Below, piece by piece: positions 17,153 through 26,326 of a DNA stretch of 64,000 nt. The DNA lies in assembly GCA_002436005.1 (NCBI GenBank), contig DIXG01000075.1, forward strand, positions 6,582 to 70,581, written 5' to 3'. Under the pieces are notes generated by a model. It ran no database searches. It saw only the letters and a list, made by a program, of their open reading frames with translations, and had not been told where the DNA came from. Positions within the stretch are counted from its first letter, which is position 1. The number at the start of each line of letters is the position of its first letter. The DNA comes from Anaerolineaceae bacterium UBA6086. Its GTDB lineage: Bacteria; Chloroflexota; Anaerolineae; Anaerolineales; Anaerolineaceae. The position numbers were made by a program, and so were the translations under genes.

Positions 17153-18289
17153 ATGACCACTGAAACGAAATCGATGGAAACTGTTGCTGGTGCAAAGAGA
17201 CGGGCAAGAGCCGGGACATTTAGCCGTGTTCTGAAGTATACAGCGCTCCGCTCTGTGACCATGATCATCACCATTGTGATTGGCATTTATCTAACGATTT
17301 TAATTGCCAATATGGGCGGCTATGTGGATGAAATTATGCGCGGTCAGATCCGAGAAAATGTAGGGCTGATCTTGCGTAATCAGGAGGATTATAAACAGCT
17401 CAGCCCTGAAGCAAAGCATGTGAGGTTTGAGCGCGAGGTGCTGGATGAGGAAAAGCGCCTGGGATTGGATCAACCCTTTGTTATCCGCAGTTTTAAGTTT
17501 TTGCGGGATGGGCTTTCGTTGAACCTGGGCCGAGCCCTGCGGATGACCAGCGATACCGGGTCGCGCCAGGTCCGATTGATTATTCTGGAAAGGTTAGGGC
17601 CGACGCTCCTGCTGATGGGCACCTCGCAGCTGCTGTTGTTTTTCAGCAGTGTTTACCTGGCATTAATCCTGTCCAGGAAATATGGCAGCTTTTTTGATCG
17701 GGTGGTGATCACGCTATCTCCGACCTCTTCAGCGCCTTCCTGGTTCTATGGCATTTTCATGATCCTGATTTTTGCCGCCATCCTGCGCATCTTACCCTTT
17801 GGCGGGATGATTGGGGCGCCGCCGCCAGAAAATTCATTTGAATATGCGTTGGATGTACTAAAACACCTCATCCTGCCTGCATCCTCGTTATTCATCAGCC
17901 TGATCTTCATCAGCATTTACAACTGGCGTACCTTCTTCCTGATCTTCTCAAGCGAAGATTACGTGGAGATGGCGAAGGCGAAGGGTTTGCCAGACCGGGA
18001 AATTGAAAGGCGCTATATTTTACGCCCCACCCTGCCAACGATCATCACCTCCTTTGCGCTGATGTTGATCTCCCTGTGGACGGGTGCGATCGTGACAGAG
18101 ACAGTGTTTAACTGGCCTGGATTAGGACGCACGCTTTATACGGCTGTCGGGCTTTATGATACGCCTGTGATTGTTGGATTGACCATCATTTATGCTTACT
18201 TATTAGCGATTACTGTCTTCCTGCTGGACTTTGTCTATGCCCTGGTGGATCCAAGGGTCAAAGTTGGCGGCGGGCAGAAGAAAGCGTAG
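17153..18289 (+). CDS. Peptide-type ABC transporter permease, OppB/DppB type
   Basis: A 378-residue inner-membrane permease. The first helix lies at ~38-57. A ~75-residue loop with the OppB-type element FVIRSFKFLRDGLSLNLG follows, then five more helices. The cytoplasmic coupling motif is visible as EDYVEMAKAKGLPDREIERRYILRPTLP (EAA-like loop). ETVFNWPGLGRTLYTAV near the C-terminus is another family hallmark. The extended basic N-terminus (MTTETKSMETVAGAKRRARA) is longer than usual. It lies 180 bp after the binding-protein gene and 7 bp before the OppC-type permease. Confidence 0.92.
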   Translation: MTTETKSMETVAGAKRRARAGTFSRVLKYTALRSVTMIITIVIGIYLTILIANMGGYVDEIMRGQIRENVGLILRNQEDYKQLSPEAKHVRFEREVLDEEKRLGLDQPFVIRSFKFLRDGLSLNLGRALRMTSDTGSRQVRLIILERLGPTLLLMGTSQLLLFFSSVYLALILSRKYGSFFDRVVITLSPTSSAPSWFYGIFMILIFAAILRILPFGGMIGAPPPENSFEYALDVLKHLILPASSLFISLIFISIYNWRTFFLIFSSEDYVEMAKAKGLPDREIERRYILRPTLPTIITSFALMLISLWTGAIVTETVFNWPGLGRTLYTAVGLYDTPVIVGLTIIYAYLLAITVFLLDFVYALVDPRVKVGGGQKKA

Positions 18290-18296
18290 ATCAACT

Positions 18297-19637
18297 ATGA
18301 ACGCACTTAAAAACGCCTTTAGAGAAATAAAACGATATCCTTCAGCACTATTTGGCTTGGTAATCATCATTCTGCTTTTGATCACGGGCGTTATTGTGGT
18401 CATCAAAATTCCGTATCAAGAAGCCATCAGGCTCTGGCGTGGTGGAGAGGGTGTCTGGTATCAGAACCCCAAGACAGCGCCGCCAGCCTGGACCAACTGG
18501 TTCACAAAGGACGATTTACCTCCTTCCTATTTTCTTAACCTGGACGATGAGCGGGTGACCAAAGAGGTAGAAGCCTTTGACGGTACCGGTGACATCAACT
18601 ATGTCATGACATTTGATTACAATTATGATGCCTTCCCAAGGGAATTGGCTTTGTTTCTGACCAGTGATTTTGAAGAGAAGAATCCCTTTGTGGATATTTA
18701 CTGGTATCAGCCGGACGGCACAGAGATCCGTGTTGCCAGTGTCGGGCTGCAAAAATCTCAAACCTTCTTCTTTTCTCAGGACACAAAATTGCGGCGCCGC
18801 TTAGGCGATGTCGCACCGGAAATCGGTTTGTTTGCCATTCCAGATTCGGATCCGCCCCAGGTGATGAAGGGGACTTATGAGATGCGCCTGGAAGGCATCA
18901 GTTTTGAAGAAAGTTCAGATTACGCTGCAGAGTTCGTGATTTACGGGCAGGTGCATGGGGTTGCTGGAACAGACCACCTTCGCAGAGATCTGTCAGTGGC
19001 ATTGTTATGGGGCATCCCAATTGCGCTGGTGTTTGGCTTGATTGCTGCGGTGGGCACTTCGATTTTGACGATGATCATTGCAGCGGTGGGTGTTTGGTAT
19101 GGGGGCTGGGTGGACGAATTGATCCAGCGCATCACGGAAGTGAACCTGGTGCTGCCGTTCCTTTCTATCCTGGTGATGGTGGGCACATTCTATTCGAAAA
19201 GCCTGTGGGTCATTTTGGGCGTGACCGTGCTGCTGAGCATTTTTGGCGGCGGGATCAAAACTTACCGGGCGAATTTTATGCAAATCAAAGAATCTATGTA
19301 TATCGAAGCTGCCCAGGCTTATGGGGCAAAGGACATTCGGATCATCTTTTTATACCTGATCCCACGCATTGTCCCGCTTCTGATCCCGGGGTTGGTTTCA
19401 TCCATTCCAAGTTATGTGTTCCTTGAAGCAACGCTGGCTGTTCTGGGTTTGGGTGACCCGGTGCTGCCCACATGGGGCAAGATCATCAACGACGCGCAGA
19501 TGAATGGTGCTTTGTATAACGGCATGTATTACTGGATTATTCAGCCAGCTGTGCTCTTGATGTTTACGGGTCTTGCATTTGCAGTGCTGGGCTTCTCGTT
19601 AGACCGAATTTTCAACCCGAGATTGAGAGGGCTCTAA
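18297..19637 (+). CDS. Peptide-type ABC transporter permease, OppC/DppC type
   Basis: A 446-residue permease, well above the usual ~300. After helix 1 (~19-40) there is an enlarged extracytoplasmic insert of about 180 residues, rich in aromatic and acidic residues, before the conserved membrane core (LRRDLSVALLWGIPIALVFGLIAAVG). The EAA-type loop is seen as SMYIEAAQAYGAKDIRIIFLYLIPR, and LEATLAVLGLGDPVLPTWGKII is typical of OppC. The ATG at 18297 follows the OppB-type stop by 7 bp; the frame is open upstream into that gene but MNALKNAFREIKRYPSAL is the natural beginning. The insert may contact the oversized binding protein. Confidence 0.92.
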   Translation: MNALKNAFREIKRYPSALFGLVIIILLLITGVIVVIKIPYQEAIRLWRGGEGVWYQNPKTAPPAWTNWFTKDDLPPSYFLNLDDERVTKEVEAFDGTGDINYVMTFDYNYDAFPRELALFLTSDFEEKNPFVDIYWYQPDGTEIRVASVGLQKSQTFFFSQDTKLRRRLGDVAPEIGLFAIPDSDPPQVMKGTYEMRLEGISFEESSDYAAEFVIYGQVHGVAGTDHLRRDLSVALLWGIPIALVFGLIAAVGTSILTMIIAAVGVWYGGWVDELIQRITEVNLVLPFLSILVMVGTFYSKSLWVILGVTVLLSIFGGGIKTYRANFMQIKESMYIEAAQAYGAKDIRIIFLYLIPRIVPLLIPGLVSSIPSYVFLEATLAVLGLGDPVLPTWGKIINDAQMNGALYNGMYYWIIQPAVLLMFTGLAFAVLGFSLDRIFNPRLRGL

Positions 19638-19641
19638 AACG

Positions 19642-20622
19642 ATGGTAGCAACTGAATCAAGCAACAACAAATTACTCAAGGTCAAAGATCTCAAGCTGTA
19701 TTTTAACGTCCAGCAGGGTGAAGTCCAGGCTGTTGATGGCGTGGATTTTGAACTGGAAAATAACTCGTCCGTGGTCATCCTGGGTGAATCCGGCTGTGGA
19801 AAAAGTTCGCTAGCGAAAGCCATTTTGCGATTGCTGCCGCGCAATGCTGGCAAATATGAGGGTGAGGTGTGGTTTGGCGGACAGGATGTGATGAAATTGG
19901 ACGATGAAGCTTATCGGCGCAATGTGCGCTGGGTAGGCATGTCCATGGTACCGCAGGCTGCTTTGAACTCCCTCAACCCGGTCATGCGCATTGGCGACCA
20001 GGTATCGGAACCGGTGATTGTGCATCACGGTCTCAAGAAAGAAGAAGCCTGGGGGATGGCAAGGCAAATGTTTAAACATGTAGGCGTTCCGGATGATTTT
20101 TTGATCCGCTATCCCTTTGAGCTCAGCGGCGGGATGCGCCAGCGTGCAGCCATTGCCATGGCGCTGGTCACCCTGCCCAACCTGATCATTCTCGATGAAC
20201 CCACCTCCGCCCTGGACTTGCTGACCCAGGCGAATATCTTCAATGTCCTCAAACGCTTGAAGGACGAATTTGGCATCAGCTACATCCTGATCACACATGA
20301 CATTGCCACTTCCAGTGAATTGGCAAAGAATGTGGCAGTGATGTACGCCGGACAGATGGTGGAAGAAAGTGATGCAGAACGGTTCTTTGCAAAGCCCCTG
20401 CATCCCTACTCTCAGAAGTTGATGGCGAGCGTGCCGCGATTGCACGGAGATGCTGAACTGGAATTCATCAAAGGACAGCCGCCCAGCCTGCTCAACCCGC
20501 CCACGGGATGCAGGTTTAAATCTCGCTGTGCCCAGCGTTTTGAAAAATGCGATGAGGCGCCGCCCGTTTTCACTCGGGATGGGATCAGAGTCCGCTGCTG
20601 GCTTTATGAAGAGAATGCGTAG
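19642..20622 (+). CDS. Peptide-type ABC transporter ATPase, OppD/DppD type
   Basis: A 326-residue ABC ATPase driving the importer. Walker A is GESGCGKSS (residues ~50-58), the signature ELSGGMRQR, Walker B LIILDEPTSALD, and the H-loop THD. The C-terminal oligopeptide-transporter extension has the conserved cysteines of the iron-sulfur-like motif (CRFKSRCAQRFEKCDEAPP and a final RCWL). It starts 4 bp after the permease stop. A second ATPase follows, as is normal for Opp-type importers with heterodimeric ATPases. Confidence 0.94.
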   Translation: MVATESSNNKLLKVKDLKLYFNVQQGEVQAVDGVDFELENNSSVVILGESGCGKSSLAKAILRLLPRNAGKYEGEVWFGGQDVMKLDDEAYRRNVRWVGMSMVPQAALNSLNPVMRIGDQVSEPVIVHHGLKKEEAWGMARQMFKHVGVPDDFLIRYPFELSGGMRQRAAIAMALVTLPNLIILDEPTSALDLLTQANIFNVLKRLKDEFGISYILITHDIATSSELAKNVAVMYAGQMVEESDAERFFAKPLHPYSQKLMASVPRLHGDAELEFIKGQPPSLLNPPTGCRFKSRCAQRFEKCDEAPPVFTRDGIRVRCWLYEENA

Positions 20623-20631
20623 GAGATTTCC

Positions 20632-21696
20632 ATGACTGAAGAATTAGGAAGCTTAGAGAGAATCAGACCAGAAAATTTAACCTTCAAAGGTGAAAATATT
20701 CTGGATGTTCGTGATTTAAAGGTGTGGTTTGAGCTGCGCCGTTTGGGGTTTGGCCACGCGGGCTACGTTCACGCGGTGGATGGGGTTAGTTTTGAACTCA
20801 AACGCGGGGAAGCCATCGCGATTGTGGGTGAAAGCGGCTGCGGAAAATCCAGTTTGATGAAGACGATCCTTGGACTGAACGAGATCACTGACGGAACAAT
20901 CGTTTACGAAGATATGGACCTGAGTGAGATGGATGGCAAAACGCTGCGTTGGTATCGCTCCACGCAGATTGGCTATGTTCAGCAGGATCCCTATGGTGCA
21001 CTGCCGCCTTTTATGACCATCCAGCGGATCATTGAAGAGCCCTTGATTGTGGGCGGGATGAAGGACAAAAAGCAGCGGCTGGAACGTGTATCCAAAGCCA
21101 TGCGGGAAGTGCGTTTGATGCCAGTGGAAGATTACCTCAATAAGTTCCCGCATCAGATCAGCGGAGGGCAGCAGCAGCGTGTGGTTATCGCCAGGGCACT
21201 GATCCAGGAGCCGGAAATTATTGTGGCAGATGAACCTGTTTCCATGCTGGATGCATCGGTTCGGGTGGAAGTGTTGAAGTTGATGCGCGCCCTGCAGGAG
21301 GATCACAACATCTCCTTTATTTACATTACCCACGACCTTTCGACGGTGCGTTATTTCTCGGAATATATCTTTGTGATGTATGCAGGATTGATCGTTGAAA
21401 AGGCAAAGCAGTATGATTTGCTGACCAATCCCAAACATCCCTACACCCAGGCTTTGCTCACGGCGACATCGGAGCCGGAATTTGAGAACTCACTGGGTTA
21501 TAAAGAGGTGCCCCCGGGAGAGCCACCTTCGCTGGTCAAGCCGCCAGTGGGGTGCCGCTTCCATCCCAGGTGTAAATTCGCCATTGCAGGTGTCTGCGAT
21601 ACCGAAGATCCACCCGAATTTACGATTGAAGAGGGACACGAAGTCGCTTGCTGGCTGTATGATGAGCGCTATGAAACTCCTGAATTCTCCGCTTAA
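20632..21696 (+). CDS. Peptide-type ABC transporter ATPase, OppF/DppF type
   Basis: A 354-residue partner ATPase. Walker A is GESGCGKSS, the signature QISGGQQQR, Walker B IIVADEPVSMLD, and the switch THD. The C-terminal cysteine motif (CRFHPRCKFAIAGVCDTEDPP, then ACWL) is present. An insertion after the first strand (RRLGFGHAGYVHAVDGV) is typical of OppF. AGGAG lies at good spacing before the ATG. Its 3' end overlaps the start of the next small gene. Confidence 0.94.
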   Translation: MTEELGSLERIRPENLTFKGENILDVRDLKVWFELRRLGFGHAGYVHAVDGVSFELKRGEAIAIVGESGCGKSSLMKTILGLNEITDGTIVYEDMDLSEMDGKTLRWYRSTQIGYVQQDPYGALPPFMTIQRIIEEPLIVGGMKDKKQRLERVSKAMREVRLMPVEDYLNKFPHQISGGQQQRVVIARALIQEPEIIVADEPVSMLDASVRVEVLKLMRALQEDHNISFIYITHDLSTVRYFSEYIFVMYAGLIVEKAKQYDLLTNPKHPYTQALLTATSEPEFENSLGYKEVPPGEPPSLVKPPVGCRFHPRCKFAIAGVCDTEDPPEFTIEEGHEVACWLYDERYETPEFSA

Positions 21697-21937
21697 GATC
21701 TTTTGGCTCGGACTGTCCTTTGTTCTGCTGGGATTCATCCTGCCTTTCCTGATCGTCCTGGGTTTCATTGAAAACACCTTTGGACTGTCTTTCTTTATCT
21801 ATATTCTGCAATTTGTTGGCATGATGCTGGGGGTGATTGCTGGCGCAGGGCTGGCGATTGATCGGCGGGCTAAGGATAAGGAAAAAGAGCAAGAAACCTC
21901 GGATGAGCAAGCAGATACGGTGGGGTGGATGAAGTAG
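21671..21937 (+). CDS. Small two-helix membrane protein at the end of the peptide ABC operon
   Basis: An 88-residue protein with two membrane helices (~10-34 and ~41-63) and a highly charged tail (DRRAKDKEKEQETSDEQ). It starts inside the 3' end of the OppF-type gene, at 21659, 21662 or 21671; the last is chosen because MKLLNSPLKIFW is the simplest N-terminus, with GAG just upstream. Layout resembles small AtpI/AtpZ-like proteins but I cannot assign a family. A strong terminator follows. Confidence 0.6.
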   Translation: MKLLNSPLKIFWLGLSFVLLGFILPFLIVLGFIENTFGLSFFIYILQFVGMMLGVIAGAGLAIDRRAKDKEKEQETSDEQADTVGWMK

Positions 21938-21961
21938 ACTTATAACAAATCAAAATGTGAT

Positions 21962-21995
21962 AAAAAGCCTGCTTCTTGTGGATCAGGCTTTTTTT
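21962..21995 (+). terminator. Rho-independent terminator of the peptide ABC operon
   Basis: AAAAAGCCTG (21962-21971) pairs with CAGGCTTTTT, followed by further T. A 10-bp stem with a 12-nt loop; a textbook terminator. Confidence 0.9.
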
Positions 21996-22050
21996 ATGGA
22001 AGGTAAAGCCCTTGAAAATGTGACCCTTGTGGGGCGCTTTGGGACAGGTG

Positions 22051-22074
22051 CACACCGCAGAACACACCGCAGAA
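22051..22074. repeat. Two perfect tandem copies of a 12-bp unit
   Basis: CACACCGCAGAA occurs twice in direct succession and the first four bases begin a third copy. It lies between the operon terminator and the tRNA promoter. Function unknown; probably a slippage duplication. Confidence 0.7.
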
Positions 22075-22080
22075 CACAGG

Positions 22081-22109
22081 TTGGATGTTTGATTAAAATG
22101 TGTTAGAAT
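22081..22109 (+). promoter_or_regulatory. Promoter of tRNA-Gln
   Basis: TTGGAT (22081-22086), a 17-nt spacer, and TAGAAT (22104-22109), 14 nt before the mature tRNA 5' end. Confidence 0.6.
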
Positions 22110-22123
22110 AATGGCTATCATAC

Positions 22124-22197
22124 TGGGGCATGGTGCAATGGCAGCACAGCGGACTTTGAATCCGTTGATCCAGGTTCGAATCCTGGTGCCCCGGCCA
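22124..22197 (+). tRNA. trnQ: tRNA-Gln (anticodon TTG)
   Basis: A 74-nt cloverleaf. The acceptor stem TGGGGCA (22124-22130) pairs with TGCCCCG (22187-22193), with T1 opposite G72, which keeps the weak first pair expected of tRNA-Gln. The anticodon stem GCGGA/TCCGT encloses loop CTTTGAA, giving anticodon TTG. The T arm has CCAGG-TTCGAAT-CCTGG. Discriminator G73 and CCA are encoded. The 164 bp after it, up to glmU, show no further gene. Confidence 0.95.
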
Positions 22198-22361
22198 TCT
22201 AAATTGGATGCATTGAGTACAAACGAAGAGATAAACCCGGATAGATACAGCACGAACCAGGCATTTGATAAAATCCAATGCTTTGTCCGTGTTTTTGTAT
22301 TTAATTTGATGGTGAGGAATAGTCCATTTCAGGTTATAAGTGGACTTGAGGATGGAATCAA

Positions 22362-23714
22362 ATGAGAACCGCATCGATTATACTTGCAGCGGGTCAGGGG
22401 ACCCGGATGCATTCGAAATTACCCAAAGTGCTCCATCATGTGGCTGGCAAGCCGATGCTGTGGTATGCCATGCAGGCAGTACGTGCGCTGGTTGACCTGC
22501 CGCCTGCGATTGTGGTGGGCTACCAGGCAGAAGCCGTCCAGTCGGCGATCAATGAAGATGCGCTGTTTGTCCTGCAAGAGCAACAGTTGGGGACGGGGCA
22601 TGCGGTCAAATGCGCACGATCGGCTTTGGAGGGCAGGGCAGACACCCTCCTGGTGACATTCGCCGATATGCCGCTCCTCCGGTCGGAATCGCTGGCGCGC
22701 CTGGTCAGAATGCACCAGGAATCTGGCAGCCCGGTGACGATGACCAGCTTTATCGGGGATGAAGCCCGCGGGTTTGGCAGGGTGGTGCGGGATGCTGCCG
22801 GCAAGGTGACGGCGATTGTTGAGCAGGCTGTCGCCACACCAGAACAGCTGAAAATCCGTGAATATAATGTGAGCGCCTACTGTTTTGATGCCGAATGGCT
22901 GTGGGGGGCGCTGGACCAGGTCCCCGTTTCGCCCAAGGGCGAATATTATCTGACAGACGTGGTGGGTATGGCTGTTGAACAGGGTTATCCCGTTGTATCG
23001 ATGATCCTGGAGGATGCTTCTGAAGGCGTTGGACTGAACAACCGGGTGCACCTGGCAACGGTAGAAAAATTGATGCGGGCTCGTATCAATGAAAAGTGGA
23101 TGCTGGCGGGTGTGACACTGGTTGATCCCGACACCACCTATATTGAGGTGGAAGTGATGATCGGGAAGGATACGGTGATCCAGCCGAATACCCATTTGCG
23201 AGGCAAAAGCACGATCGGCGAGGATTGCGAAATCGGGCCGGATACCACCGTGATTGATTCAGTTGTTGGCAGCCATGTGCGTCTGGTTGCATCCGTACTG
23301 GAAGGCGCTCAAGTTCACGATCATGTGACGATGGGGCCATACTGTCATCTGCGGAAGGGCGCTGTGCTGCAAGAGGGCGTCCACCTTGGCAATTTTGGCG
23401 AAGTGAAGGATTCTGTGCTCGGACCCGGTACAAAAATGGGGCATTTCTCTTATATCGGGAACGCCACCATTGGCGAGAATGTCAACATTGGTGCCGGGAC
23501 GATCACTTGTAATTATGATGGAGAGACAAAACATCCCACCGAGATTGGCGATGACGTCTTTATCGGGAGTGACACCATGCTGGTGGCTCCGGTCAAAATC
23601 GGAGACCGAAGCAAAACTGGCGCAGGGTCGGTGGTGACCAGGGATGTACCGCAGGACACACTGGTGATGGGTGTGCCTGCCAAAGAAAAACGTAAGTTGG
23701 AGAAAAGTGACTGA
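22362..23714 (+). CDS. glmU: Bifunctional UDP-N-acetylglucosamine pyrophosphorylase / glucosamine-1-phosphate N-acetyltransferase
   Basis: GlmU makes UDP-GlcNAc for cell-wall synthesis. The N-terminal nucleotidyltransferase (residues 1-~230) shows LAAGQGTRMHSKLPKVLH and later EYYLTDVV. The C-terminal half is a left-handed beta-helix with hexapeptide repeats, including GNFGEVKDS, YIGNATIGENVNIGAGTITCNYDG and FIGSDTMLVAPVKIG, the acetyltransferase signature. Length 450 is normal for the bifunctional form. GAGG lies upstream of the ATG. The next gene overlaps by 8 bp, indicating translational coupling. Confidence 0.95.
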   Translation: MRTASIILAAGQGTRMHSKLPKVLHHVAGKPMLWYAMQAVRALVDLPPAIVVGYQAEAVQSAINEDALFVLQEQQLGTGHAVKCARSALEGRADTLLVTFADMPLLRSESLARLVRMHQESGSPVTMTSFIGDEARGFGRVVRDAAGKVTAIVEQAVATPEQLKIREYNVSAYCFDAEWLWGALDQVPVSPKGEYYLTDVVGMAVEQGYPVVSMILEDASEGVGLNNRVHLATVEKLMRARINEKWMLAGVTLVDPDTTYIEVEVMIGKDTVIQPNTHLRGKSTIGEDCEIGPDTTVIDSVVGSHVRLVASVLEGAQVHDHVTMGPYCHLRKGAVLQEGVHLGNFGEVKDSVLGPGTKMGHFSYIGNATIGENVNIGAGTITCNYDGETKHPTEIGDDVFIGSDTMLVAPVKIGDRSKTGAGSVVTRDVPQDTLVMGVPAKEKRKLEKSD

Positions 23715-24984
23715 GACGATTGTAATTTGGATTATTGGAACGATTATCTTTTTGCTTGACTTGCTTGTGGTTGCGGTCAAGAGCAGTTTTGAACATGCCA
23801 ACCTGCCTGGATTGATGAATCTGCGTGAAACTCGTGAAGCAGCGATTAATCGGACGCTGGCTGTGATGGAAAAACCGCGTTTGCGAACTGGATTTCGCCT
23901 GGCGATCTCTTTTACGCATATTTTTTTGGCGGGTTTGGTCATCTTGTTGGTGTCAGGCAATCGCACCATTGAGAGCCTCTGGTTCTATCTGGCGTATTTA
24001 CTGGTCGTTTTTCTGGTGCTCAGTTTGCTCGAATTTCTTGTTGAATCATTTATTTTGCAGAACCCAGAAGAAAACGCCATCCGGTTCCGATCTATTGCGG
24101 CCGGGATAGATTTTCTTTTCACGCCGTTTTCCATTATGTTGATGGCCATTTTGGGTCCTAACGCAAATAAGGTCACGATGGCGGCGATGACTGAAGAAGA
24201 CCTGAGGAATTGGGTTGAGGTGGGTCAGGCAGAGGGTTCGCTGGATAAGGAAGAACGAGAGATGATCTATTCGATCTTCCAGTTTGGCGATACCCTGGCA
24301 AAGGATATTATGGTTCCCAGGATCGATGTTCTGGCACTTGATATCACCAGCACGCTGGGAGAAGCCAAAGCGACTTTTGAAAGTGCGGGGCATTCCCGGA
24401 TCCCGGTTTATGAGGATACAGTGGATAATGTGGTGGGGCTGCTGTATGCCAAGGACCTTCTGACGATTCAGCAAGATGAGGCGTTGATTGCCGATCACCG
24501 TGAACTGCTGCGGCTGGCATATTTTGTACCTGAAGCCAAGAAGGCGGATGAATTACTGGCAGAGATGCAAGCGCGCAGCATGCATATGGCCATCGTCGTG
24601 GATGAATATGGGGGTGTGGCAGGTGTGGTGACACTTGAAGATATTGTCGAGGAGATCATCGGCGAAATTCGGGATGAGTATGATGAAAGCGAAGAGATGC
24701 CGTTCACCCAGGTGGGTGAGGATGAGTACATTTTCCTCGGCAGGGTGGATCTGGATATTTTTAATGAGATTATGCATTCGAATATCAACACAGAAAATGC
24801 GGACACGATCGGTGGTTTGATTTACAGTGAAATTGGCGATGTTCCCACTGGCGGAGAAGTGATTGAAGCGGATGGGGTGACCCTGATCGTTGAGCAGGTT
24901 GTTGGTCGGCGAATTACCAAGGTGCGTGCAAGACATACAGCCAATAGATCAGGATTGAAGGAAAATGAACATGCTCACGAATGA
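23707..24984 (+). CDS. Hemolysin-family (CorC/TlyC-type) membrane protein with CBS domains
   Basis: About 425 residues. Two N-terminal helix groups (CNNM-like, truncated compared with four-helix members) are followed by a basic loop, then a CBS pair (DIMVPRIDVLALDITSTLGEAKATF through VVDEYGGVAGVVTLEDIVEEIIGEI) and a C-terminal transporter-associated FAD-binding-like CorC/HlyC domain (DEYIFLGRVDLDIFNE, then GGEVIEADGVTLIVEQVVGRRI). Family members act in Mg or Co ion homeostasis. The start is GTG at 23707 with TTGGAG 5 nt upstream; it overlaps glmU's stop. The frame is open upstream inside glmU, but that part has no family resemblance. Confidence 0.88.
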   Translation: MTETIVIWIIGTIIFLLDLLVVAVKSSFEHANLPGLMNLRETREAAINRTLAVMEKPRLRTGFRLAISFTHIFLAGLVILLVSGNRTIESLWFYLAYLLVVFLVLSLLEFLVESFILQNPEENAIRFRSIAAGIDFLFTPFSIMLMAILGPNANKVTMAAMTEEDLRNWVEVGQAEGSLDKEEREMIYSIFQFGDTLAKDIMVPRIDVLALDITSTLGEAKATFESAGHSRIPVYEDTVDNVVGLLYAKDLLTIQQDEALIADHRELLRLAYFVPEAKKADELLAEMQARSMHMAIVVDEYGGVAGVVTLEDIVEEIIGEIRDEYDESEEMPFTQVGEDEYIFLGRVDLDIFNEIMHSNINTENADTIGGLIYSEIGDVPTGGEVIEADGVTLIVEQVVGRRITKVRARHTANRSGLKENEHAHE

Positions 24985-25378
24985 ATTGCGTCAGGAACTG
25001 ATTGATCGCGCTGCCAAGGCATATCACAAAGCCTACGCGCCCTATTCTCACTACTCGGTTGGTGCCGCAGTGTTAACGGATTCGGGTGAGATTATTGACG
25101 GCGCAAATATTGAGAACGCTGTTTACCCGCTCACCGTTTGTGGGGAACGTGTCGCGATTTTCAAAGCCGTCTCAGAAGGGCATTTGCATTTTCCAGCCAT
25201 TGCTGTCGTCACCCGAAATGGCGGTACGCCCTGTGGTTCCTGTCGGCAGGTGATGGCTGAATTTGGGCTGGATACAGTGGTTCTCATCGCGGATATTAAC
25301 GGTAACCTGGTCAATACCTACACCGTCAGGGAACTGCTTCCCAACTCCTTTGGGGACGCTGATCTAAAAACCTCTTGA
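24965..25378 (+). CDS. cdd: Cytidine deaminase
   Basis: It deaminates cytidine and deoxycytidine to uridine for pyrimidine salvage. The 137-residue length fits the homotetrameric class. Motifs: YAPYSHYSVGAAV, GANIENAVYPLT, the zinc/proton-shuttle motif CGERVA (Cys59, Glu61) and PCGSCRQ (Cys90, Cys93). The usual C-A-E is C-G-E here, a conservative change that keeps the ligand and the glutamate. It overlaps the preceding gene by 20 bp and has AAGGAAA before the ATG, so it is probably cotranscribed. Confidence 0.93.
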   Translation: MNMLTNELRQELIDRAAKAYHKAYAPYSHYSVGAAVLTDSGEIIDGANIENAVYPLTVCGERVAIFKAVSEGHLHFPAIAVVTRNGGTPCGSCRQVMAEFGLDTVVLIADINGNLVNTYTVRELLPNSFGDADLKTS

Positions 25379-25487
25379 GCCCGGAAATTTTCTTTGTTTG
25401 AATCAGCGCACGTAAGGGTTGGTCTTGGGGCAGGTGCTTGAACTATTCCGAATGTGCGTTTTTCTTATCCAGGATTGGACCGATTGA

Positions 25488-26273
25488 ATGCCAGAGAGAG
25501 AAGGACGTTCTTATCGCACCCAGGCGATTGTTCTGGGGCATATGGAATTTGGCGAAGCGGATCGCATCTTGCGGCTCTTTACCCTGGAGCGGGGAAAGAT
25601 CACAGCCATTGCCAAGGGGGTTCGAAAGATCCGGTCCCGAAAGGCAGGTCACCTCGAGCCTTTTACAGAAGTGACGCTCTTCATGGCAAAGGGGCGCAAT
25701 ATAGATATCATCACCCAGGCAGAGACGATCAATCCGCATATGGGGCTGCGTCAGGACCTGCAGCTGGTGGGAATGGCAGCGTATGTCCTGGAGGTTCTGG
25801 ATCGCTTTACATTTGAAGAGGGGCAGAACATTGCCATGTTCCGACTGCTCTCCAATACGCTGACACGCTTGGAAAGCCAGGCGGATGCGAAGACCGTGGT
25901 GCACTACTACGAACTGCGCTTGCTGGATTTGCTGGGCTTTCGCCCGCAGCTTTTTTCGTGCATCGATTGCAGGGAAACGATCACAGAACAGGACCAGTAT
26001 TTTTCACCGTTGGCAGGTGGCGTCGCCTGTCCAAATTGCGGTCGGTCACGGTCGGAAGCATGGCCGGTCGAGAAAGATGTCTTACGATACCTCAGGCATT
26101 TGCAGCGCTCAAACTGGCAGAGCGTCGAATCGCTGATCATCCCCCCAGCCGTTGAAGCTCATTTGAATTATCTCATCGAGCGCTATCTCACCTATCTCCT
26201 GGAACGCAAGTTAAATACCCCCGCATTTTTAAGGGAGATCAGGGGAAATAGCCGCCCATCTGACGAGGATTGA
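25488..26273 (+). CDS. recO: DNA repair protein RecO
   Basis: RecO is a recombination mediator that helps load RecA onto SSB-coated DNA. The N-terminal OB-fold shows YRTQAIVLGHMEFGEADRILRLFT. The helical C-terminal domain holds a zinc finger with CIDC (in FSCIDCRE) and CPNC (in VACPNCGRS), and the ALREIRG-like ending is seen as AFLREIRGNSRP. Length 261 is normal. No strong Shine-Dalgarno sequence precedes the ATG at 25488. It lies 109 bp after cdd; nothing else is seen in that gap. Confidence 0.93.
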   Translation: MPEREGRSYRTQAIVLGHMEFGEADRILRLFTLERGKITAIAKGVRKIRSRKAGHLEPFTEVTLFMAKGRNIDIITQAETINPHMGLRQDLQLVGMAAYVLEVLDRFTFEEGQNIAMFRLLSNTLTRLESQADAKTVVHYYELRLLDLLGFRPQLFSCIDCRETITEQDQYFSPLAGGVACPNCGRSRSEAWPVEKDVLRYLRHLQRSNWQSVESLIIPPAVEAHLNYLIERYLTYLLERKLNTPAFLREIRGNSRPSDED

Positions 26274-26317
26274 CCCCCGGAGGAAGAGCATAAAATCAGG
26301 AATCCTGTTAGTGAGGG

Positions 26318-26326
26318 TGGTATAAT
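26318..26326 (+). promoter_or_regulatory. Extended -10 promoter of glyQS, with a palindrome upstream
   Basis: TGGTATAAT (TGn plus perfect TATAAT) with no good -35 box. An 11-bp perfect palindrome, CAGGAATCCTG, at 26297-26307 overlaps the -35 position and could be an operator. No T-box features are seen in the ~40-nt leader. Confidence 0.6.
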
